Made by a program: the position numbers and the translations under genes. The notes under the pieces were generated by a model that saw nothing but the letters and a program-made list of their open reading frames with translations, did not search any database and was not told where the DNA came from. From Nitrososphaerota archaeon (GTDB lineage: Archaea > Thermoproteota > Nitrososphaeria > Nitrososphaerales > UBA57), in the NCBI GenBank assembly GCA_016180375.1, contig JACPBJ010000052.1, positions 1 through 7,241 of the forward strand: 7,241 nucleotides of DNA, given 5' to 3'. Of this stretch, positions 1 through 4,821 are shown one piece after another; positions within the stretch are counted from its first letter, which is position 1; each line of letters opens with the position of its first letter.

Positions 1-1
1 G

Positions 2-241
2 GGAGTTGTTGCTGCCTTTGCTCTTCCACAGGGTCTTACGGGGAGCCCAACCCAAAATACGCCACCAGGAAGCAGTCAGCTTGGGACAAGCGAAATATTG
101 CTCATTGCGGTTGCAATCTCCGCCGTCTCAATTGTTATTGCTGTAGTAGCCATAATTGCATCGAGAAGAAGGAAGAGCGTTATTAATAACGCGCAAATCC
201 ATATTCGAGATAGAGATAGCAGTAGCGCTGGGAAGAAATAA
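2..241 (+). CDS. C-terminal end of a membrane-anchored surface protein (5' truncated)
   Basis: This frame is open from the window edge to TAA at 239-241 and gives 79 residues. Residues about 8-31 are a Pro/Gly/Ser/Thr/Gln-rich stretch (with NTPPGSS) of the kind that links an outer domain to the membrane. Residues 32-53 form one strongly hydrophobic helix. SRRRK (54-58) follows as a stop-transfer signal, then a short polar tail ending SSSAGKK. This is the usual end of an archaeal type I surface protein: ectodomain outside, basic tail in the cytoplasm. The functional domain lies outside the window, so no enzyme or binding role can be given. No SD or TATA links it clearly to the exporter gene 87 bases downstream. 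Confidence 0.75.
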   Translation, partial: GVVAAFALPQGLTGSPTQNTPPGSSQLGTSEILLIAVAISAVSIVIAVVAIIASRRRKSVINNAQIHIRDRDSSSAGKK

Positions 242-328
242 CAGTACTTAGTTTCTTGATTGAATTGGCAGAAGACTAATAGAGATGCAGTGACATTTTG
301 AGGCTGGCCAAGGCCTAGAGACTGAATT

Positions 329-1795
329 ATGAAGCAGGAATTAGCCCAGTCCGAATACAAGTACAAGTGGCTAGCTCTTGCTGTGATAAACATAGGAACG
401 TTCATTGCCCCTCTTGATACAGGTATCGTAGCCATAGTCCTTCCAAATATAGCAAGAGACTTCAAGGCGCACATCAGCATAGCAATCTGGGTTCCAGTAA
501 TCTATCTGATAATACTCGCAGCATTCATGACAAGTTTCGGAAGATATTCCGACATAAAGGGAAGGAAAAAATTCTACAACATCGGCCTTGCAATATTCGT
601 TGCAGGTTCTTTTCTCAGCGGCAATGCAACAGACATTTTCCAGCTTCTCCTATTCAGAATAATCCAAGCGGTTGGTGGAGCGTTCCTGCTTGCTAATGGT
701 AGAGCGCTCATCATAGACTCTTTCCCTCCTCATCAGAGAGGTTTCGCGATGGGCACTCATGTGACAACAATCTACGTAGCTCTATCTTTGGGACCTGCTC
801 TTGGAGGTGTTATTACAGATCTTGTTGGTTGGAGAACCGTTTTCTTCGTCAATGTACCAATTGGAATTATCATGCTCATTCTGACACAATTGAAGGTGCG
901 TGAAAGGGGAGAACCAGCCAAGGTAAAGATGGACTGGCTGGGCTCGATGCTGCTAGGTTTTGGTCTAGCTCTGACGCTTCTTGGCCTAACCTTTGGTCCC
1001 GGCAATAATTGGGAGACAAAACAAACTTTCTTCCAGTTTATAGAAGGACAGACCCTGAGTTTCTCGGTTCCTATCTGGGGACTTCTTGCTTCAGGAATCG
1101 TCCTGCTCATAGCATTTGGAATCGTCCAACTCAGAACGAAGTACCCCGTTATTGACCTCAGGTTGCTGACTTCTAACAGGCTTTTCTTATCATCCAACCT
1201 GACCGCCCTGCTGATGTATACTGCGCATAACAGTGCAACAATAATGCTGTCCTTCTACCTTCAGCTTCTCAGAGGTATGGACCCATTTGAGGCTGCCATT
1301 ATTCTGGTCGCATTGCCTGTAACTGTTGCAATAGTTTCTCCCTTCGGAGGAGTGCTCTCTGACAGGGTGGGTTCGAGAGAGTTGAGTGCTATAGGGATGA
1401 CATTGATCACAATTTCATTGGCACTACTGAGCTTTGTGACTGCGAGCACTTCGGTAATTTTCATTGGCGTCGCCCTGACAGTATTAGGGGTAGGGGTAGG
1501 ACTTTTTGCAGCGCCGAATACTAATGCGAACCTATCATCGGTTACTCCTGACAAGAGGAGTCTTGCCAACGGTATGCTCGGATCCATGAGACACATGGGA
1601 CAGAGCCTTAGCTTAGTCCTGAGCGTTGCCGCTATCGGAGTCTTCCTCCCCGAGAATGTCTATTCGGCAGGAGGCATAATCTCAGTGGCAGAATACATCA
1701 TGGGTCTAGGAAATGCGTTCCGCTTGGGCGCTGCCATCAGCGCAGTTGGGATATTCATCGCTCTTGTTAGAGGCCCGAAAGCAGAGAAAGAATAG
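329..1795 (+). CDS. MFS exporter, DHA2 (EmrB/QacA-like) family, 14 TM segments
   Basis: Integral membrane transporter, probably a proton-coupled exporter of drugs or hydrophobic metabolites; the substrate cannot be read from sequence. The 488 residues match the usual DHA2 length. Family marks in order: the TM1 motif LDTGIVAIVLPNIARDF (29-45) with the conserved Asp30; motif A GRYSDIKGRKK (71-81) in the TM2-TM3 loop; Arg110 and IIQAVGGAF in TM4; motif C GPALGGVITDLVGWRT (155-170) followed by FFVNVPIG in TM5; and a second motif-A-like loop GGVLSDRVGSR (340-350). The protein ends with a short charged tail. ATG at 329 is the first start before the TM1 motif and leaves a 12-residue cytoplasmic lead. 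No SD site or clear TATA box sits at the expected distance. The stop is one base from the stop of the convergent split-barrel gene. Family is secure; substrate is unknown. Confidence 0.93.
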   Translation: MKQELAQSEYKYKWLALAVINIGTFIAPLDTGIVAIVLPNIARDFKAHISIAIWVPVIYLIILAAFMTSFGRYSDIKGRKKFYNIGLAIFVAGSFLSGNATDIFQLLLFRIIQAVGGAFLLANGRALIIDSFPPHQRGFAMGTHVTTIYVALSLGPALGGVITDLVGWRTVFFVNVPIGIIMLILTQLKVRERGEPAKVKMDWLGSMLLGFGLALTLLGLTFGPGNNWETKQTFFQFIEGQTLSFSVPIWGLLASGIVLLIAFGIVQLRTKYPVIDLRLLTSNRLFLSSNLTALLMYTAHNSATIMLSFYLQLLRGMDPFEAAIILVALPVTVAIVSPFGGVLSDRVGSRELSAIGMTLITISLALLSFVTASTSVIFIGVALTVLGVGVGLFAAPNTNANLSSVTPDKRSLANGMLGSMRHMGQSLSLVLSVAAIGVFLPENVYSAGGIISVAEYIMGLGNAFRLGAAISAVGIFIALVRGPKAEKE

Positions 1796-1796
1796 C

Positions 1797-2219
1797 TCAG
1801 GACTGAGGCTTCCAAGTCTGCTTGGCCTTTCCCATTGGGATAACTGTTGAAACTTTGATCAAAACTGCCAAGCCTGCTTTGTTTGGGTCGTTCTTCTTCT
1901 CTTTCTCAATCACCCTCTCCCATATCTCATCTATGATTTTACCATCTTTCACAATTTCAGCCGTGCCCATGAACCTGTAGCCTGTTTTAATCTGACCATC
2001 CCAGCAGATAACCGCAATGTGGGGGTTTGCTTGAATGTTACTCAGATGCGTGGCCTTGGTTCTCTCCCAATATGCTAGAGATTCATCGTCATAAACCATC
2101 ATGCTGCCCTTGATGCCGATGTTTGGTCTGTCATCCTTCGATGCTGTTGCAAGAATGCAAGGGTAACCCTTCTGCTCGGCACCTTCCAGAACTTCCTTGA
2201 CTTCAGGCGGAAGTTTCAT
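1797..2219 (-). CDS. Pyridoxamine 5'-phosphate oxidase-like split-barrel flavoprotein
   Basis: A small soluble protein of the PNPOx-like FMN/F420-binding split-barrel superfamily. Members bind a flavin or deazaflavin and carry out reductions or oxidations, but the substrate of this subgroup is not evident. Visible signs are the first-strand pattern CILATASKDDRPNIGIKG (21-38), MMVYDDESLAYWE (40-52), the helix and strand THLSNIQANPHIAVICWD (57-74), and YRFMGTAEIVKDG (81-93). The reading frame extends upstream to 2300. I chose the internal ATG at 2219 (140 residues) because the family fold starts there and a TATA box (2242-2253) is centred 29 bases ahead; the longer start would place that promoter inside the gene. 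At 140 residues it is a typical single-domain member. It faces the MFS gene tail-to-tail, so the two are not co-transcribed. Confidence 0.85.
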   Translation of the reverse strand: MKLPPEVKEVLEGAEQKGYPCILATASKDDRPNIGIKGSMMVYDDESLAYWERTKATHLSNIQANPHIAVICWDGQIKTGYRFMGTAEIVKDGKIIDEIWERVIEKEKKNDPNKAGLAVLIKVSTVIPMGKAKQTWKPQS

Positions 2220-2371
2220 GATCGCCTGCGATGCATGAAACGGATATTTAAGCGAGACAATAGCTGATTTTGGATATTTTCGACACTGTTGGTATTGCAT
2301 CTCATTCGGTCTATCTTGATCATAGGATCTACAATTGCCTCATCAATGTGCTCCTTATTTTCTTGCCTCAT
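2216..2371 (-). CDS. Possible 51-residue small protein overlapping the split-barrel start
   Basis: Not recognised. From ATG at 2371 the frame encodes 51 mostly helical, charged residues starting MRQENKEHIDEAIVDPM and ending in a basic tail (HRRRS). GGGGGAG stands four bases before the ATG and is a fair SD-like site. The TGA stop overlaps the next gene's start as ATGA, the classical arrangement for translational coupling. Against it, the TATA box at 2242-2253 lies inside this frame and explains expression of the downstream gene without it. The frame is short enough to be chance. Either a genuine small partner gene or noise. Confidence 0.25.
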   Translation of the reverse strand: MRQENKEHIDEAIVDPMIKIDRMRCNTNSVENIQNQLLSRLNIRFMHRRRS

Positions 2372-2478
2372 GCGACTCCCCCTTAGTAGTTTGCACGCAG
2401 GGGCACATTTCGCAAACAGAATTATCACAAATTCTAGGAGTATAGTATTCTAGTAAAATACCTGTTGTTCTGCCCCTA
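2220..2478. other. AT-rich intergenic stretch with repeats
   Basis: This gap separates the split-barrel promoter from the 3' end of the propeller gene. Apart from the TATA box and doubtful small ORF listed separately, it contains a direct repeat ATTCTAG at 2431-2437 and 2447-2453 (16-base period), embedded in AT-rich sequence with several TATA-like words. No tRNA, terminator run of T or other convincing gene was seen. Confidence 0.5.
2242..2253 (-). promoter_or_regulatory. Archaeal TATA box for the split-barrel gene
   Basis: The minus-strand sequence GCTTAAATATCC is a good archaeal TATA box. Its centre (about 2248) is 29 bases from the ATG at 2219, which predicts transcription starting 0-4 bases before that ATG. 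This supports a leaderless or near-leaderless mRNA and the short form of the protein. No purine-rich BRE is obvious upstream. Confidence 0.6.
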
Positions 2479-3276
2479 CTATTGTATGTAGTACATACTG
2501 CAACTATACAATGAGCCCGGTGGATAGATGGGCAGGTAAAGGCGAAAACTAAGCTGAAGGGTCGAACAAAACCGCGATCTAGCACTCGGACTGATTTGAT
2601 AGGACTCAGATGAAGGTTTGCCCTTTAAATATGCAACAAAGACGTCCTGATTAAGAGGTCCAGAGGGAGACACATTTCTGTTATCCGTCCAGATAACTAC
2701 TACATTGGAGCCAGCCGAGGAGATGCTGATGTAATCGCCAAGGAATGGCGCGCTGAATACGGGGCATCTACAGACAGCATTTGGATCAAAGGAAGATGAT
2801 GTTACCCTTACATTTTCGGAGAAAGATCTTCCTTGGTCGGATGAAACTGAGTAGTATACATCAAGAGCTTTGTTCGCCTTGCTGCTGGTATCTAACCTGC
2901 TGTCATACCATACGGCAAAAACCTTCCCATCTGCAACTGTCATCGCCTGCATGAACTGATTATTTCTAGATTCGTCGTTGACCCTTATCGGAGGGAACCA
3001 AGTTTCACCTTTGTCCACGGACCTTATCAGAAGTATGTCTGAATCCCTGCCATTCCAGTCTGCCCACGAAATGTAGACATTTCCACTTCCTATCCCTTCA
3101 GATGTGTCTACTGCAATTGCAGGAAATGACATGACCCTAAATCCGTTGTTTGGAATAGGACTTGGAATATCGTTTATCACAGCAACTGTCCTGGCAGAGA
3201 AAGAAACCCCATCGAAAGATCGTGCGAGTTTTATCCAAGTCTGGAACCTGTTCCAAGAAACCCAAGTTAGGTACAC
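2479..3276 (-). CDS. C-terminal half of the broken propeller gene
   Basis: The frame opens with GTG at 3276, but that codon is the Val of the normal strand AVYLTWV, not a true start: no signal peptide, SD or promoter precedes it. The 265 residues contain propeller repeats, with NVYISWADWNGRDSDI (66-81), the Asp box SVDKGETW (86-93), KVFAVWYDSRLD (118-129), SSDQGRSF (145-152) and VVVIWTDNRN (192-201). After FVAYLKG (213-219) about 45 residues no longer look like a propeller; they are Ser-, Arg- and aromatic-rich. That tail may be a poorly conserved extension or sequence past an older, lost stop. It is unlikely to be translated alone. Confidence 0.75.
   Translation of the reverse strand: MYLTWVSWNRFQTWIKLARSFDGVSFSARTVAVINDIPSPIPNNGFRVMSFPAIAVDTSEGIGSGNVYISWADWNGRDSDILLIRSVDKGETWFPPIRVNDESRNNQFMQAMTVADGKVFAVWYDSRLDTSSKANKALDVYYSVSSDQGRSFSENVRVTSSSFDPNAVCRCPVFSAPFLGDYISISSAGSNVVVIWTDNRNVSPSGPLNQDVFVAYLKGKPSSESYQISPSARSRFCSTLQLSFRLYLPIYPPGSLYSCSMYYIQ
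2484..2498. repeat. Dyad-symmetric site GTATGT-AGT-ACATAC
   Basis: Two perfect 6-base arms flank AGT. It lies inside a looser pair, ATTGTAT (2481-2487) and ATACAAT (2506-2512), whose left arm overlaps the dyad. It overlaps the last codons of the propeller reading frame. The symmetry suits a dimeric regulator site or a weak hairpin at the transcript end; the sequence alone does not decide. Confidence 0.4.
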
Positions 3277-3281
3277 AGCAC

Positions 3282-3357
3282 CGTCAGCACCAGTCGCTAT
3301 CGCCGAGAACTGGTTGAAGCGTCAGCACCAGTCGCTATCGCCGAGAACTGGTTGAAG
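3282..3357. repeat. Exact 38-bp tandem duplication
   Basis: Copy one is 3282-3319 and copy two is 3320-3357. They match at every base and abut with no spacer. 38 is not a multiple of three, so the insertion changes the propeller gene's frame. Copy one begins CGTCAGCACCAG and ends GGTTGAAG. Nothing at the edges looks like a transposon target site, so replication slippage or an assembly duplication is the simplest origin. Confidence 0.97.
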
Positions 3358-4046
3358 AAATCAAGCCTTTCGGACACAAGCAAAGGGGAAGAGAACGATC
3401 TAGCCATGTTTGTAGATTTTGCGAAATAAATCGACAGCCTGCTAGACCTTGTGTTCACCTCCGTCCACGTTATGTAGATGCTTCCAAAGCGCGGAGAGCT
3501 CCGCGCATTATCCACAAAAAGGTAAGGCTTGTCCAGAGAGATATCAGCATCCCTAGTTCCTACCGCAACGAGTGTTGTGCCATTATAAACAGAGCCATGA
3601 TCAGAATATCTCGCAACGAAGACAGCTGATTTGCCAGAAGTGCGGTTAACAGCAAGCCCTACAAAATACGCATTCCCAGAAGAGTCGAAAGCAACAACGG
3701 GGTCTGAAGTGAATCGAAAGTGCTTGAGAGGAGAAGATATTCCTTCGGGCGAGATATCCGTAGGATAGCCAGGTATAAGGTCGTTCTTCCATGTCCTCCC
3801 TCCATCCTCGGATCTGTAATAGGAATTCCATCTATCACCGAATTCAGACACCTTCCTCATGTCTTGCGCGCTCGCCACCATTATGTCATGGTTCAAAGGA
3901 TCAATTGCAATTGAAGGCTCTACCTGCTGCCTGTTCGCAGGATCCCTATTAACAACCAGAAAGTTTTGTTGATCTTGGGCCTCTATGTAGGGCGATTGAA
4001 CCAGAATAAGGAATATTATAGATAACAGGACTAGGCCAAGTCGCAA
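3297..4046 (-). CDS. N-terminal half of the broken propeller gene
   Basis: This 249-residue product starts at TTG (4046). An in-frame TAA two codons upstream and a TATA box about 26 bases ahead support that start. Residues 1-23 are a clean signal peptide (RLGLVLLSIIFLILVQ core, likely cut after IEA). Propeller strands follow, including VEPSIAIDP (42-50), the Asp box SEDGGRTW (79-86), SDPVVAFDSSGNAYFVG (114-130) and GSIYITWTEV (188-197). The genuine sequence ends at GAD (residue 242); the last seven residues (ASTSSRR) come from the duplicated DNA read out of frame. If made, it would be an exported partial propeller. Confidence 0.8.
   Translation of the reverse strand: MRLGLVLLSIIFLILVQSPYIEAQDQQNFLVVNRDPANRQQVEPSIAIDPLNHDIMVASAQDMRKVSEFGDRWNSYYRSEDGGRTWKNDLIPGYPTDISPEGISSPLKHFRFTSDPVVAFDSSGNAYFVGLAVNRTSGKSAVFVARYSDHGSVYNGTTLVAVGTRDADISLDKPYLFVDNARSSPRFGSIYITWTEVNTRSSRLSIYFAKSTNMARSFSSPLLVSERLDFFNQFSAIATGADASTSSRR
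3489..3506. repeat. GC-rich palindrome inside the propeller gene
   Basis: GCGCGGAG and CTCCGCGC are perfect 8-base inverted arms separated by AG. The site encodes ARSSPR of the propeller protein. It could form a strong RNA hairpin or DNA cruciform, but coding constraint may explain it fully. Confidence 0.5.
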
Positions 4047-4065
4047 CTGTTATCAGAACTGCTAT

Positions 4066-4080
4066 GGAAGTATAAAGCCT
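4066..4080 (-). promoter_or_regulatory. TATA box and BRE-like element for the propeller gene
   Basis: The minus strand reads AGGCTTTATACTTCC, with a purine-rich GGAAAGAG just upstream that resembles a BRE. The TATA centre (about 4072) is 26 bases from the TTG start at 4046, so the mRNA would be leaderless. The box fits in the 44-base gap after the NTF2-like gene, giving the propeller gene its own promoter. Confidence 0.6.
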
Positions 4081-4090
4081 CTTTCCAAAA

Positions 4091-4681
4091 CTACTTACTT
4101 ACGACTCTGAAATTCCAAGATTCTTCGCTTATCTTCCACTTTCCGTCATCGAAAACAACAATCGCCTTTGTATCTATAGTTGCTGCAAAATCCAGCGCGG
4201 TTGAGCGTTGGTTTCCTGTAAAACAAATTTCCATTTGAATATCAGCTGAATTGCCTTCGATGGTCGCCGAGTACCATCTGATTTCTGTCTTCAGAAGATC
4301 GACTTCATTGTAAAGCATACCGTAAAGTATGCGCAAGGCCTCCGTACCATTATAGTTCCCCGACGGTAAGATCGTCTGCCCTCTCCAAGCAATTTTTGGC
4401 CCATCTTGCTTGTAATCTTCAATCAAAGCAGCAAGGTTCTTTGAATCGAACCTTCTATAGTGTTCTTGAATCATCGCTTTGAGAGACTCGCCTCTAGGGT
4501 CAGCAGTGTTCTTTGAAGGTTTGCCTAGAAAAGGGGCGCATGACGGCTTGCCTTCTATAGAGCTCAAAGGAAATTGCTGTTGGGATGGTTGATAGAAAAC
4601 AAAGGAGTAGAAGGAGAGGCTCGCTAGGGCTATCAGTGCTATTAGGACGAACGAGTTGTACTGACTTTTCTGAAATGTCAA
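4091..4681 (-). CDS. Membrane-anchored NTF2/SnoaL-like protein
   Basis: The 196-residue product has a single N-terminal hydrophobic helix (about 11-30), which could anchor it or act as an uncleaved signal, then a polar linker (31-64). The domain at about 65-194 reads as the NTF2-like cone fold: helical start SLKAMIQEHYRRFDSKNLAALIEDY (66-90 in part), WRGQTI, GTEALRILYGML, then beta strands TEIRWYSATIEG, ADIQMEICFTG and TKAIVVFDDGKWKISEESW (171-189). The ending 'V-V-F-D-D-G-K-W-K-I' is the usual last-hairpin pattern of SnoaL/DUF4440-like proteins. These are scaffolds with many roles, so no reaction is claimed. The start is TTG at 4681; an in-frame stop lies seven codons upstream, and the next ATG (residue 70) would lose the anchor. 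No SD is visible. The domain should face outside the cell, like the products on either side. Confidence 0.72.
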   Translation of the reverse strand: MTFQKSQYNSFVLIALIALASLSFYSFVFYQPSQQQFPLSSIEGKPSCAPFLGKPSKNTADPRGESLKAMIQEHYRRFDSKNLAALIEDYKQDGPKIAWRGQTILPSGNYNGTEALRILYGMLYNEVDLLKTEIRWYSATIEGNSADIQMEICFTGNQRSTALDFAATIDTKAIVVFDDGKWKISEESWNFRVVSK

Positions 4682-4821
4682 GCTTTGCTGTTTCGTTGGT
4701 TAGGGGTTGGCAATAAGCTATTGCTGATTCTGTATAGCTTGAACAAGCGCACGCCCCTGCACAAAAGCTACGGAGGGGGCCTGCAATATAAAGCGGGTAC
4801 TCATAATTGTATCATTCTGTT
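4682..4821. other. Spacer between quinoprotein and NTF2-like genes
   Basis: This 140-base gap holds one strong minus-strand TATA box (4784-4794, separate entry), a weaker one (GCTATACAG near 4738) and a G/C-rich pair, CCCCT (4754-4758) against AGGGG (4774-4778), that could form a small hairpin after the quinoprotein gene. No T-run terminator or RNA gene was seen. Confidence 0.4.
4784..4794 (-). promoter_or_regulatory. TATA box upstream of the NTF2-like gene
   Basis: The minus strand reads GCTTTATATTG, close to the archaeal consensus. Initiation would fall near 4763, leaving about 80 untranslated bases before the TTG at 4681. That is long for a window where other genes look leaderless, so a weaker TATA near 4738 may be used instead, or the leader may have a role. 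Confidence 0.45.

Larger units (their letters stand above)
2479..4046 (-). pseudogene. Secreted sialidase/BNR-like beta-propeller protein, frame broken by a 38-bp duplication
   Basis: Read as one gene this would encode 509 residues: a signal peptide followed by a sialidase-fold (Asp-box) propeller. The two halves lie in different frames (3297-4046, then 2479-3276). Between them an exact 38-bp tandem duplication (3282-3319 and 3320-3357) shifts the frame by two bases. Removing one copy joins the halves exactly: FNQFSAIATGAD continues into GAVYLTWVSWN, a normal propeller strand. Asp boxes or relatives are SEDGGRTW in the first half, and SVDKGETW, SSDQGRSF and the weaker SFDGVSF in the second. 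Such proteins are extracellular and may bind or cleave glycans. The sialidase Arg triad was not identified, so enzyme activity should not be assumed. The break could be a real mutation, a reversible slippage state or an assembly error. Outside the duplication the sequence shows no decay up to about residue 220 of the second half. Confidence 0.85.

Noticed and set aside
307..320. GGCC-AA-GGCC inverted repeat before the exporter
   Set aside because: Arms are only four bases with a two-base loop, too short to support an operator or terminator call.
772..1197. 141-codon minus-strand frame inside the exporter
   Set aside because: Antisense shadow of a gene with clear family motifs; no start signals of its own.
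1484..1504. Telomere-like G-rich run TTAGGGGTAGGGGTAGG
   Set aside because: Only two full G4 runs plus a short one; it encodes the Gly/Val-rich helix VLGVGVG of the exporter, which explains it.
2355..2585. 76-codon minus-strand frame
   Set aside because: Composition is Cys/Thr/Arg-rich and not protein-like; no SD or promoter at its start, and it overlaps the propeller tail.
3104..3355. Plus-strand frame running through the 38-bp repeats
   Set aside because: Antisense to the propeller strands; its length is an accident of the reverse-frame codons.
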